Part shown: one piece after another, positions 1-7,984 of the stretch
Layout: each line of letters opens with the position of its first letter
Position numbering within the stretch: the stretch's first letter is position 1
DNA from: JBMTVT01 sp049451635
GTDB lineage: Bacteria; Bacteroidota; Bacteroidia; Flavobacteriales; Flavobacteriaceae
DNA: 34,228 nucleotides
Assembly (NCBI GenBank): GCA_049451635.1
Contig: JBMTVT010000021.1
Location: 1 to 34,228, forward strand
Reading direction: 5' to 3'
Made by a program: the position numbers and the translations under genes
The notes under the pieces: model-generated
Told to the model about the DNA's origin: nothing
The model's input: only the letters and a program-made list of their open reading frames with translations
Databases searched by the model: none

Positions 1-80
1 TGAAGTAGAACAAGAATTTCATCAAATTAAAAACGTGGCATAGGTCTTAAAAAAATGTCCGACTTTTTATTGCAAGTCCA
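1..80 (+). mobile_element. Right end of an IS element (probably IS3 family), with the tail of its transposase gene
   Basis: An open frame enters from the left edge and ends at the TAG at 41-43, encoding EVEQEFHQIKNVA. Thirteen bases later, positions 56-80 begin TGTCCGAC and end GCAAGTCCA, with the terminal CA typical of IS3-family right ends. Directly after position 80 the sequence becomes the interior of a different gene on the minus strand, which stops making sense exactly at this border. I infer that these 80 bases are the 3' end of a transposase gene plus its terminal inverted repeat. The left end lies outside the window, so family and completeness cannot be settled. The end sequence differs from that of the IS fragment near 7960-7984, so these are two different elements. 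Confidence 0.45.
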
Positions 81-429
81 GTCTTTACTTTTACAATAAT
101 GGAATAGGCATTTGGAACTTTGTTGCTAATAAAAACTTCATCCAATTGATTGATGGCTTCCTGTAATTCAATGACGAATTTTGAATCTATAATATCTTGA
201 ATGAGCAAAGTTTCACTTTGGTAACCTAAGCAGGAAATTGTACTTTGGTTTCGTTTAATGTAAAGTACCCTTCTTCATTTGGTATAATGCCACTATGCTC
301 ACCAGTTTTAATGGTAGTATACGGAATGGGGTTTTTAGTATTTTTATCCAATAAGCGTGCTGTGATATTTTGTGAAAAAACAGAAAAACAACACAAGCAA
401 ATAGCTATTAGGGTAATAATGTATTTCAT
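81..429 (-). pseudogene. Broken secreted CarboxypepD_reg-like protein (frameshifted and truncated by an IS)
   Basis: The gene starts at the ATG at 427-429 with a clear signal peptide (MKYIITLIAICLCCFSVFSQ). It continues into NITARLLDKNTKNPIPYTTI, the start of the carboxypeptidase-regulatory-like beta-sandwich found in many Bacteroidota outer-membrane and secreted proteins. The frame stops at a TAG after 67 codons. Another frame picks up at once with CLGYQSETLLIQDII and then ELQEAINQLDEVFISNK, the usual continuation (ISCLGY, then LDEV). Restoring one A near position 239 would join the two halves as VQISCLGY, so a one-base deletion is the simplest lesion. The second half ends at position 80, where the IS terminus begins. 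The gene therefore has two independent lesions and lacks its 3' portion. It is divergent from ychF. Confidence 0.75.
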
Positions 430-498
430 TCTTGATGGGTTACATTAACTAAACGATTAAAGCTTGTTAATGTTACAAAAAATTACAAAGTAAATAGT

Positions 499-506
499 TA
501 CATTTG
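499..506 (+). promoter_or_regulatory. Probable -7 promoter box for ychF
   Basis: TACATTTG matches the Bacteroidota -7 consensus TAnnTTTG perfectly. It lies 56 bases ahead of the ychF ATG. No good TTG is visible at the usual -33 spacing, so only the -7 element supports this call. The leader between the box and the gene contains the small inverted repeat ACCAAA-GTT-TTTGGT. Confidence 0.4.
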
Positions 507-562
507 CACTCGCAAAAACCAAAGTTTTTGGTGTTTGCATTTAGTATAATCATCTTAATAAT

Positions 563-1657
563 ATGAAAGCAGGTATTGTAGGGTTGCCAAACGTAGGGAA
601 ATCAACGTTATTTAATTGTTTATCAAATGCTAAAGCGCAAAGTGCCAACTTTCCGTTTTGTACTATCGAACCCAATATTGGTGTGGTGAATGTACCAGAT
701 TCTAGATTAGAAAAATTGACAGAATTGGTTAAGCCTGTAAGGGTACAACCTGCAACCGTTGAAATTGTTGATATTGCAGGATTGGTAAAAGGCGCGAGTA
801 AAGGTGAAGGTTTAGGCAATCAATTTTTGGCGAATATTCGAGAAACCGATGCGATTTTGCATGTATTACGTTGTTTTGATAATGATAATATTGTGCATGT
901 TGATGGTAATGTAAATCCTATTCGCGATAAGGAAACCATCGATATGGAATTACAGCTTAAAGATCTTGAAACGGTTGATAAAAAATTGGATAAAGTAAAA
1001 CGTGCTGCTAAAACAGGTAATAAAGATGCCCAAAAAGAAGAAGCTGTTTTATTGAAAATAAAGTCCAGTTTAGAGGCTGGAATATCTGTAAGAGCTATTG
1101 AATTTAATGATGATGATTATATTGATTTTGTAAAACCATCTCAGTTTATTACCGATAAACCTGTCATGTATGTTTGTAATGTTGATGAAGGTTCAGCAGT
1201 TTCTGGCAATGCTTATGTTGATAAAGTAAAAGAAGCTGTTAAAGATGAAAATGCTGAGGTTTTGGTATTGGCAGTAGGCACTGAGGCTGATATCAATGAA
1301 TTGGATGATTATGAAGAACGCCAACTATTTTTACAAGATATAGGGTTGGACGAACCTGGTTCTGCAAAACTTATCAGGGGCGCTTACAAATTGTTGAACC
1401 AGCAAACCTATTTTACAGCTGGCGTTAAAGAAGTTCGTGCTTGGACTGTTGATATAGGTGCTACGGCGCCACAAGCTGCAGGCGTTATCCATACCGATTT
1501 TGAAAAAGGCTTTATTCGTGCTGAGGTTATTGGTTACGATGACTATATAGCCTATGGCAGTGAAGCCAAAGTAAAAGAAGCAGGTAAAATGCGTGTTGAG
1601 GGCAAAAATTACATTGTTAAAGATGGCGATGTGATGCACTTTTTGTTTAATGTGTAA
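563..1657 (+). CDS. ychF: Redox-regulated ribosome-binding ATPase YchF
   Basis: This 364-residue protein has the full family length. It is an OBG-family P-loop NTPase that in this branch hydrolyses ATP rather than GTP, and it binds ribosomes in the cytoplasm. The Walker A motif GLPNVGKST is at residues 7-15. The switch region reads IVDIAGLVKGASKGEGLGNQFL, the G4-equivalent region is CNVDEGS (NxxE, the YchF-type change from NKxD), and the C-terminal TGS-like domain runs from RAWTVDIGATAPQAAG through HTDFEKGFIRAEVI. The start is fixed by the conserved MKAGIVGLPNVGKS. The gene stands alone, with divergent debris upstream and a terminator about 190 bases downstream. Identification is very secure. 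Confidence 0.97.
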   Translation: MKAGIVGLPNVGKSTLFNCLSNAKAQSANFPFCTIEPNIGVVNVPDSRLEKLTELVKPVRVQPATVEIVDIAGLVKGASKGEGLGNQFLANIRETDAILHVLRCFDNDNIVHVDGNVNPIRDKETIDMELQLKDLETVDKKLDKVKRAAKTGNKDAQKEEAVLLKIKSSLEAGISVRAIEFNDDDYIDFVKPSQFITDKPVMYVCNVDEGSAVSGNAYVDKVKEAVKDENAEVLVLAVGTEADINELDDYEERQLFLQDIGLDEPGSAKLIRGAYKLLNQQTYFTAGVKEVRAWTVDIGATAPQAAGVIHTDFEKGFIRAEVIGYDDYIAYGSEAKVKEAGKMRVEGKNYIVKDGDVMHFLFNV

Positions 1658-1842
1658 TTAGCATTTTTACACTTCATCAATTTATTATCTTTCTTAGTTG
1701 AATTTATAGACTAAACAAGTATTTTGTTTTGTGATAAAATTAAACCCAAAATCATGAATGCAAAACAACCAATTTTATGCAAAGAATTATTATGGTATTA
1801 GTTTATTCTTTATAGTAATTACTTAAATATTAATGCATAACC

Positions 1843-1869
1843 CAATGTTCTTAACAACATTGTTTTTTT
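1843..1869 (+). terminator. Intrinsic terminator between ychF and parE
   Basis: CAATGTT-CTTAAC-AACATTG forms a perfect 7-bp stem with a 6-base loop, followed directly by seven T residues. It is the clearest intrinsic terminator in the left half of the window. It sits about 185 bases beyond the ychF stop in the roughly 300-base gap before parE. The rest of that gap contains no credible ORF; the longest candidate is a 15-codon frame at about 1754. A TTG at 1698-1700, 19 bases before TATTTTG at 1720-1726, could be a promoter for a short transcript ending here. Confidence 0.75.
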
Positions 1870-1956
1870 ATTGTTAATTACTTTGTGATAAGGCAGTTTT
1901 ATTTTTTACAACGTTGTCTTATATTAGCATCCTATCACAAAATTTTGCCTGTTTTT

Positions 1957-3810
1957 ATGACTGTTGAAACTAATTATACCGAAGATAATATTCGTTCACT
2001 TGACTGGAAAGAACACATCCGTATGCGTCCAGGAATGTATATTGGTAAACTTGGTGATGGGTCTTCGCCCGATGATGGTATATACATACTTTTGAAAGAG
2101 GTTTTAGATAACTCTATTGATGAGTATGTTATGGGTGCTGGTAAAACCATTGAGATTTCCATTCAAGGCACCAAAGTAACCGTACGCGATTATGGACGTG
2201 GTATTCCTTTAGGAAAAGTGGTAGATGTGGTTTCTAAGATGAATACAGGTGGAAAGTATGATTCCAAAGCCTTTAAAAAATCGGTTGGTCTCAACGGTGT
2301 TGGTACTAAAGCAGTAAACGCCTTGTCAGCTTTTTTCAGAGTTGAATCTACAAGAGAAGGTAAGTCTGCTTCCGCAGAATTTGAGCAAGGAAATTTAACC
2401 AACAAAGAATTACTTGACGATACATCACGCAGAAAGGGAACCAAGGTATCTTTCATTCCTGATGAAGCCATTTTTAAAAACTATAAGTTTCGCAACGAAT
2501 ATGTTGTTAAAATGCTTAAAAATTATGTGTATTTAAACCCAGGGTTGACCATAGTTTTTAACGGAGAAAAATATTTTAGTGAAAACGGCTTAAAAGATTT
2601 ATTGGCTGAAACCATAAACGAATCTGATATGTTATATCCTATCATTCATTTAAGGGGTGATGATATTGAAATAGCATTAACACATAGTAAAACTCAATAT
2701 AGTGAGGAATACCATTCTTTTGTAAATGGGCAAAACACCACACAAGGAGGTACGCATTTAAACGCCTTTAGGGAAGCTTTGGTGAAGACCATCCGTGAGT
2801 TTTATGGTAAAAATTACGATGCGTCTGATGTTAGAAAATCGGTTGTGAGTGCCATAGCTATAAAAGTGATGGAGCCCGTTTTTGAGAGTCAGACCAAAAC
2901 AAAATTAGGTTCAACCGATATGGGAGGCGATTACCCAACAGTAAGAACTTATATAAACGATTTTGTAAAAACCTATCTGGATAATTATTTGCACAAAAAC
3001 CCAGAAGCTGCTGAAAAAATACAACGTAAAATTTTGCAGGCAGAACGCGAACGTAAAGAACTTTCTGGCATTAGAAAATTGGCAAGAGATAGAGCTAAAA
3101 AGGCAAGTTTGCACAATAAAAAACTACGTGATTGCCGCATTCATTTTGGTGACATAAAAAATGAACGTAATTTAGAGTCTACCTTATTTATTACCGAGGG
3201 AGACTCGGCTTCAGGGAGTATCACAAAATCTAGGGATGTTAATACTCAAGCGGTTTTTAGCTTAAAAGGAAAACCTCTTAACTGCTATGGCTTAAGTAAA
3301 AAAATTGTGTATGAAAATGAAGAATTTAACCTATTACAGGCTGCTTTAAATATAGAAGAATCGTTGGAAGATTTGCGTTATAACAACGTTGTTATTGCCA
3401 CCGATGCCGATGTAGATGGTATGCACATACGGTTATTGTTAATTACGTTTTTTCTTCAGTTTTTTCCAGAGGTGATAAAAGAAGGGCATTTGTATATTTT
3501 GCAAACACCCCTTTTTAGAGTAAGAAATAAAAAAGAAACCATTTATTGCTACTCAGAAGAAGAACGTATTGATGCCATTGAAAAATTAAAACCAAAACCA
3601 GAGATTACCCGTTTTAAGGGGTTGGGTGAAATTTCACCTGATGAATTTAAACATTTCATAGGAGACGATATTCGATTGGACCCTGTGATGCTTGATGAAG
3701 GCATGTCAATTGAAGATTTGCTATCTTTTTACATGGGCAAAAACACCCCTTCAAGACAAGAATTTATTATTGATAATTTGAAGGTAGAACTCGATTTAAT
3801 TCAAGACTAA
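1957..3810 (+). CDS. parE: DNA topoisomerase IV subunit B (ATPase subunit)
   Basis: This is the ATPase and TOPRIM subunit of a type IIA topoisomerase, which decatenates sister chromosomes together with ParC encoded just downstream. From the ATG at 1957 the protein has 617 residues. The GHKL ATPase shows KEVLDNSIDE (general base Glu48, Mg-binding Asn52), RDYGRGIP near residue 80 and VGLNGVGTKAVNALS near 110. The transducer has the QGGTHLNAF loop. The TOPRIM domain shows TEGDSASG and ATDADVDGMH, and the C terminus has RFKGLGE. The frame stays open back to a GTG at 1885, but those 24 residues lie outside the family pattern and the sequence from MTVETNYTEDNIRSLDWKEH matches the normal N terminus, so I chose 1957. 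ParE rather than GyrB follows from the length and from the adjacent parC. Confidence 0.96.
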   Translation: MTVETNYTEDNIRSLDWKEHIRMRPGMYIGKLGDGSSPDDGIYILLKEVLDNSIDEYVMGAGKTIEISIQGTKVTVRDYGRGIPLGKVVDVVSKMNTGGKYDSKAFKKSVGLNGVGTKAVNALSAFFRVESTREGKSASAEFEQGNLTNKELLDDTSRRKGTKVSFIPDEAIFKNYKFRNEYVVKMLKNYVYLNPGLTIVFNGEKYFSENGLKDLLAETINESDMLYPIIHLRGDDIEIALTHSKTQYSEEYHSFVNGQNTTQGGTHLNAFREALVKTIREFYGKNYDASDVRKSVVSAIAIKVMEPVFESQTKTKLGSTDMGGDYPTVRTYINDFVKTYLDNYLHKNPEAAEKIQRKILQAERERKELSGIRKLARDRAKKASLHNKKLRDCRIHFGDIKNERNLESTLFITEGDSASGSITKSRDVNTQAVFSLKGKPLNCYGLSKKIVYENEEFNLLQAALNIEESLEDLRYNNVVIATDADVDGMHIRLLLITFFLQFFPEVIKEGHLYILQTPLFRVRNKKETIYCYSEEERIDAIEKLKPKPEITRFKGLGEISPDEFKHFIGDDIRLDPVMLDEGMSIEDLLSFYMGKNTPSRQEFIIDNLKVELDLIQD

Positions 3811-3831
3811 ACACTAATAAACTAAATAAAG

Positions 3832-3966
3832 ATGTTGTATAACAAAGACAAAAGCAAGCAAAAAAAGCGCTCGTATAGTCATCTGCATCTACACACAGGT
3901 ACAGAGCAAGTTCAAAGATTACAAAAAAAAGGAAGAATAACGTTAAGTGGCAAGCCAAAAAAATAA
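3832..3966 (+). CDS. Small basic protein of unknown function between parE and parC
   Basis: A 44-codon ORF starts at ATG 3832 (MLYNKDKSKQKKRSYSHLHL) and ends at TAA 3964-3966. It fills almost the whole parE-parC gap: 21 bases after the parE stop and 9 bases before the parC ATG, in the same direction. The product is strongly basic (many Lys and Arg, a His cluster in SHLHLHTG, and a C-terminal LSGKPKK), with no signal peptide or membrane segment. I do not recognise the family. Its tight position suggests it is co-transcribed and perhaps translated with the topoisomerase subunits. It could also be a fortuitous ORF in an intercistronic spacer. Confidence 0.5.
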   Translation: MLYNKDKSKQKKRSYSHLHLHTGTEQVQRLQKKGRITLSGKPKK

Positions 3967-3975
3967 AAGCTTTTA

Positions 3976-6642
3976 ATGATAGAAGACGAAGAGAACAACG
4001 ATTTAACAAATGCACAAAATGATGAGCCCCAAGAAACCATAACCCGGGTTACGGGTATGTACAAAGATTGGTTTCTAGATTACGCATCGTATGTTATTTT
4101 AGAACGTGCTGTTCCGGCTATTGAAGACGGTTTTAAACCTGTTCAACGGCGTATCATGCATTCCATGAAAGACTTAGATGATGGTCGTTATAACAAGGTA
4201 GCTAATATTGTTGGGCACACCATGCAGTACCATCCGCACGGAGATGCCAGTATTGCTGATGCCATGGTGCAAATAGGTCAGAAAGATTTGTTGATTGATA
4301 CCCAAGGGAACTGGGGAAATATTCTTACTGGCGATAGTGCAGCGGCATCACGTTATATTGAAGCGCGTTTATCAAAGTTTGCCTTGGATGTTGTTTATAA
4401 CCCTAAAATTACCGAGTGGCAAGCCAGTTATGATGGTCGCCGGAAAGAGCCCGTAAATTTACCGGTTATGTTTCCGTTGCTATTGGCACAAGGAGGAGAA
4501 GGTATAGCTGTAGGTTTATCAACAAAAATATTACCCCATAATTTTATTGAGCTTATTGATGCTTCCATAAAGCATTTACAAGGAAAACGCTTTACCATTT
4601 TGCCAGATTTCCCAACTGCTGGTATTGCGGATTTTTCTGGGTATAATGATGGTTTAAGAGGCGGAAAGGTTAGAATAAGAGCCAAAATTTCCCAACTGGA
4701 TAAAAATACCCTCGTTATTACAGAAATTCCGTTTGGAACCAATACATCATCGTTAATAGATTCCATCTTAAAAGCCAATGACAAAGGCAAAATCAAAATA
4801 AAGAAAATTGAAGATAATACAGCAGCCGACGTTGAAATAGTTGTGCATTTGCCTTCTGGCTTATCGCCAGATAAAACTATTGATGCCCTTTATGCATTTA
4901 CAGCCTGCGAATCGGCCATTTCTCCACTAGGTTGTGTTATTGAAGATAACAAACCCTTGTTTATTGGTGTTTCTGAAATGTTGCGTCGCTCAACAGATAA
5001 TACGGTTCAGCTTTTAAAGCAAGACTTAGAAATTAAGTTGAACGAACTTGAAGAGCAATGGCATTTTGCATCTTTAGAACGTATTTTTATTGAAAAAAGA
5101 ATTTATCGTGATATTGAAGAAGAAGAAACTTGGGAAGGCGTTATAAGCGCCATTGATAAAGGACTTCAGCCACATATTAAGCATTTAAAGCGTGCTATTA
5201 TAGAGGAAGATATAGTACGTTTAACAGAGATTAGAATCAAACGTATTTCTAAATTTGATATTGATAAGGCCCAACAAAAAATAGATGCTTTAGAAGCTCA
5301 AATAGCAGAAATTAAGCATCATTTGGCAAACCTAATAGACTACGCGATTACCTATTTTACAAGACTAAAAAAGGAATATGGTGCAGGAAGGGAACGCAAA
5401 ACAGAGATAAGGACTTTTGATGATGTTGATGCTACAAAGGTTGTTATAAGAAATACTAAGCTTTACGTAAATAGGGAAGAAGGGTTTATAGGAACCTCAT
5501 TAAAGCGTGACGAGTATGTTTGTGATTGCAGTGATATTGACGACATTATAGTATTTACCAAAGAAGGTAAAATGATGGTAACTAAGGTAGATGCCAAAAC
5601 CTTTATTGGGAAAGATATCATACATGTCGCCGTATTTAAAAAGAAGGATAAGCGCACTATTTACAATATGATTTATCGTGATGGAAAAAGTGGACCATCA
5701 TTTATTAAACGTTTTGCAGTTACAGGGATAACTAGAGACAGGGAATACGATTTAACCAACGAAAACAAAGGCTCTAATGTATTGTATTTTTCGGCTAACC
5801 CAAATGGTGAGGCTGAAGTTGTTACGTTGCTATTAAGACAAGCAGGCAGCATTAAGAAATTAAAATGGGATATTGATTTTGCTGATATTTTAATAAAAGG
5901 GCGTGTTTCAAAAGGAAATCTGGTTACTAAATATTCGGTTAAAAGAGTTGAGCTTAAAGAAAAAGGCGTTTCAACTTTAAAGCCGAGAAAAATTTGGTTT
6001 GATGACACTGTTCAACGTTTAAATGTTGATGGAAGGGGCGAGTTAATAGGTGAATTCAGGGGTGAAGATAAATTATTGATTATCACTCAATCTGGAACAG
6101 CAAAAACTGTTACACCTGAAGTCACCATGCATTTTGATGATGATATGATTGTATTAGAAAAATGGGTGCCAAAAAAACCTATCTCCGTCATTTATTTTAA
6201 TGGTGAGAAAGACTTATATTATGTTAAGCGCTTTTTAATCGAACAAGAGGGAAAAGAAGAATTATTTATATCGGAACACCCAAAATCGCAATTAGAAATT
6301 GTTTCAACTGATTGGAAACCTATGGCTGAAATAGTTTTTGCCAAAGATCGCGGCAAGGATAGAAAGGATAATTTAGAAGTGAATCTAGAAGAATTTATAG
6401 CGGTAAAAGGCATAACGGCGCTTGGTAACCAACTAACTAAGGATAAGGTAAATCAAATAAACTTGCTAGAACCATTGCCATACGAAGCCCCTGAAGAGGT
6501 ACATGCCGACGAATTGGAAGTTGTGGATGAAGAAGAAGTTAAATCTTCAATTACAGACTCATCAAATGAAGACGCAACATCTTCAAAACATTCGGATGAG
6601 GATACAGATTTAGATGAACAAGGGCAAATAAAGCTTTTTTAA
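3976..6642 (+). CDS. parC: DNA topoisomerase IV subunit A (DNA cleavage subunit)
   Basis: This 888-residue protein cleaves and rejoins DNA as the partner of ParE. The winged-helix breakage domain shows the DYASYVILERAVPAIEDGFKP entry, then VQRRIMHSM, the QYHPHGDASI motif near residues 84-93 and the active-site tyrosine in AAASRYIEARL (Tyr127). A tower and coiled coil follow (for example AQQKIDALEAQIAEIKHHLA). The C-terminal half is the GyrA/ParC beta-pinwheel, but without an obvious GyrA-box, which favours ParC over GyrA. The last 50 or so residues are very acidic and Ser-rich (ELEVVDEEEV, EDTDLDEQGQIKLF). The N terminus is also acidic. The start lies 9 bases after the small ORF stop. Its 3' end converges on terC, 15 bases away, with no strong hairpin seen between them. 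Confidence 0.96.
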   Translation: MIEDEENNDLTNAQNDEPQETITRVTGMYKDWFLDYASYVILERAVPAIEDGFKPVQRRIMHSMKDLDDGRYNKVANIVGHTMQYHPHGDASIADAMVQIGQKDLLIDTQGNWGNILTGDSAAASRYIEARLSKFALDVVYNPKITEWQASYDGRRKEPVNLPVMFPLLLAQGGEGIAVGLSTKILPHNFIELIDASIKHLQGKRFTILPDFPTAGIADFSGYNDGLRGGKVRIRAKISQLDKNTLVITEIPFGTNTSSLIDSILKANDKGKIKIKKIEDNTAADVEIVVHLPSGLSPDKTIDALYAFTACESAISPLGCVIEDNKPLFIGVSEMLRRSTDNTVQLLKQDLEIKLNELEEQWHFASLERIFIEKRIYRDIEEEETWEGVISAIDKGLQPHIKHLKRAIIEEDIVRLTEIRIKRISKFDIDKAQQKIDALEAQIAEIKHHLANLIDYAITYFTRLKKEYGAGRERKTEIRTFDDVDATKVVIRNTKLYVNREEGFIGTSLKRDEYVCDCSDIDDIIVFTKEGKMMVTKVDAKTFIGKDIIHVAVFKKKDKRTIYNMIYRDGKSGPSFIKRFAVTGITRDREYDLTNENKGSNVLYFSANPNGEAEVVTLLLRQAGSIKKLKWDIDFADILIKGRVSKGNLVTKYSVKRVELKEKGVSTLKPRKIWFDDTVQRLNVDGRGELIGEFRGEDKLLIITQSGTAKTVTPEVTMHFDDDMIVLEKWVPKKPISVIYFNGEKDLYYVKRFLIEQEGKEELFISEHPKSQLEIVSTDWKPMAEIVFAKDRGKDRKDNLEVNLEEFIAVKGITALGNQLTKDKVNQINLLEPLPYEAPEEVHADELEVVDEEEVKSSITDSSNEDATSSKHSDEDTDLDEQGQIKLF

Positions 6643-6657
6643 AAGTAGATATTATTC

Positions 6658-7446
6658 CTAACGCTTTTTCTTTTTAATTCTAAAATTTAAAAACTCAACA
6701 AATAAAGAAAAAGCTATAGCGAAGTATAAATAGCCTTTTGGAATGGCACCTACTTCATTGTTAAAAAGTCTGGTATGCGATAAATGTGCTGCTTCAGTAA
6801 TAAGCATAAAACCTATTAGTATTAAAAACGCTAATCCCAAAACTTGCATACTTGGATGTTCTTCAATAAACTTTCTTATTGGGTTGGCAAAACCAATCAT
6901 GATACCAATGGATATAATCACCGCAATGATCATTAAAACTAGATTATAATTATGGTTGGGATGTAATCCATTGGTCATACCAACAGCAGTCAAAATAGAA
7001 TCAATAGAAAAAATAAAATCTATAATTAGTATTTGAAAAATGGCTTGCGATAATGATTTTAGTTTCTTTTTATTAAAGGTATTTTCATCGTGTTTTGGTG
7101 TTTCAATTTTTTCATGTATCTCAGAAGTACTTTTGTAAATTAAAAACAATCCACCAACAAAAAGTATAATAGCCTGCCAACTTATGGCTATGCGCAACCA
7201 AGTTAAATTAATAGTGTAAAAAGGCGTTTTTAAACCAATTAGAAAGCTTACAAAAAACAACAGGAGTATCCGCTGAGCCATTGCTAGTAGTAAGCCAATG
7301 GTTGTTACTTTTGAGCGTTGACTATCAGGTAATTTATTTGCCAAGATAGATATAAAAACAATATTGTCTATACCTAAAATAATTTCCAAAAAGGTTAGTG
7401 TAAGTAATGCCATTATGGCATCACTGGTAAATAAAAAATCTAACAT
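6658..7446 (-). CDS. TerC family integral membrane protein
   Basis: This is a 262-residue polytopic inner-membrane protein of the TerC/Alx family. Members act in metal-ion homeostasis, notably manganese export, or in tellurite-resistance-type stress responses. The family signature LTFLEIILGIDNIVFISILANKLP near residues 16-40 includes the conserved acidic residues in the first membrane segments. A second motif, IDFIFSIDSILTAVGM, lies near residues 140-155. Seven or so hydrophobic segments follow the family pattern. A central hydrophilic loop (HEKIETPKHDENTFNKKKLK) separates the two halves. The protein ends in a basic KKKKR tail. The start MLDFLFTSDAIMALLTLTFLE is typical. The exact substrate cannot be read from the sequence. 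It stands alone, convergent with parC. Confidence 0.9.
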   Translation of the reverse strand: MLDFLFTSDAIMALLTLTFLEIILGIDNIVFISILANKLPDSQRSKVTTIGLLLAMAQRILLLFFVSFLIGLKTPFYTINLTWLRIAISWQAIILFVGGLFLIYKSTSEIHEKIETPKHDENTFNKKKLKSLSQAIFQILIIDFIFSIDSILTAVGMTNGLHPNHNYNLVLMIIAVIISIGIMIGFANPIRKFIEEHPSMQVLGLAFLILIGFMLITEAAHLSHTRLFNNEVGAIPKGYLYFAIAFSLFVEFLNFRIKKKKR

Positions 7447-7494
7447 TGGATAATTTTATATAACCCGTTGTGCATTATGATTTAAAATAAAAAA

Positions 7495-7554
7495 TTGTTC
7501 ATCTTACTGATAATCAGGAAATTGTTTTATCGATAAAACATTAACGATGAACAA
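7495..7554. repeat. Cluster of inverted repeats including a perfect 18-bp palindrome
   Basis: Three dyads lie within 60 bases. TTGTTCATC at 7495-7503 is inverted as GATGAACAA at 7546-7554. CTGAT-A-ATCAG occupies 7507-7517. TGTTTTATCGATAAAACA at 7523-7540 is perfectly self-complementary. They lie upstream of both terC (minus strand, ATG at 7446) and a truncated plus-strand ORF head starting at 7547, so an operator for either is possible. The palindrome has no T-run after it and does not look like a terminator. Role unknown. Confidence 0.6.
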
Positions 7555-7624
7555 CTTAAATGCAAATTACGAAAGAAAAATGGAAGTATTAAGAAAAATA
7601 TCAAAAGAACAACTTTTAAGCCAT
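7547..7624 (+). pseudogene. Head of an unidentified gene, cut off by IS remnant
   Basis: ATG at 7547 opens a frame reading MNNLNANYERKMEVLRKISK and a few more residues, with AT-rich codon use like its neighbours. Around 7620 the reading becomes the antisense of the IS3 orfA and turns Arg/Gln-rich (HQRRQPKLSFRAHKNLF). I read this as the first 24-26 codons of a real gene whose remainder was deleted. No family can be assigned. It could be a chance ORF; the inverted-repeat cluster just before it slightly favours a real, once-regulated gene. Confidence 0.3.
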
Positions 7625-7984
7625 CAAAGGCGTCAACCAAAGCTCAGCTTTAGAGCTCATAAGAATCTGTTTGTCAAGACTAAGGTCGGCCACCAGTTTT
7701 TTTAATTGGGTGTTCTCCTCTTCCAAATTCTTTAACCGTCGCAGTTCGGAGACTCCAAGACCTCCATACTTCTTCTTCCAATTGTAAAATGTTGCCTCGC
7801 TGATACCCATCTTGCGGCACACCTCAATAAGTCGCGTGCCAGTTTCTACTTGTTTGATAGCAAATACTATCTGTGATTCTGTGAATTTTGATCGTTTCAT
7901 AAGCTAATATTGTGTTTAAAGTTAAACATTTATTCGCCCGAAATACTCTAATTATATTCTGTCCAGTTTTATGGGAGGAGGTCA
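7616..7984 (-). mobile_element. IS3-family remnant: 3'-truncated orfA with its upstream terminal repeat
   Basis: The 94-codon ORF on the minus strand (7616-7900) begins MKRSKFTESQIVFAIKQVE and continues with a helix-turn-helix (CRKMGISEATFYNWKKKYGG) and a leucine-zipper-like coil (ELRRLKNLEEENTQLKKLV). It reaches LSLDKQIL, as in IS3-family OrfA. The expected last residues of OrfA and all of OrfB are missing; the frame instead ends MSSKAELWLTPLMA. Upstream of orfA, positions 7960-7984 read TGTCCAGTTTTATGGG followed by AGGAGGTCA. Seen from the minus strand this is an IS terminus beginning TGACCTCCTCCC. No matching repeat is found near 7616, so one end is lost. The element cannot transpose on its own. 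Confidence 0.85.

Noticed and set aside
245..448. Plus-strand 67-codon ORF
   Set aside because: It is the antisense of the CarboxypepD_reg-like gene, which has a signal peptide and recognisable domain sequence; the plus-strand reading shows nothing.
1885..1956. GTG start adding 24 residues to ParE
   Set aside because: The extension lies outside the family's usual N terminus and begins at the end of the terminator region; ATG 1957 fits.
6743..6949. Plus-strand ORF opposite terC
   Set aside because: Shadow of terC; its sequence shows only the antisense of membrane helices.
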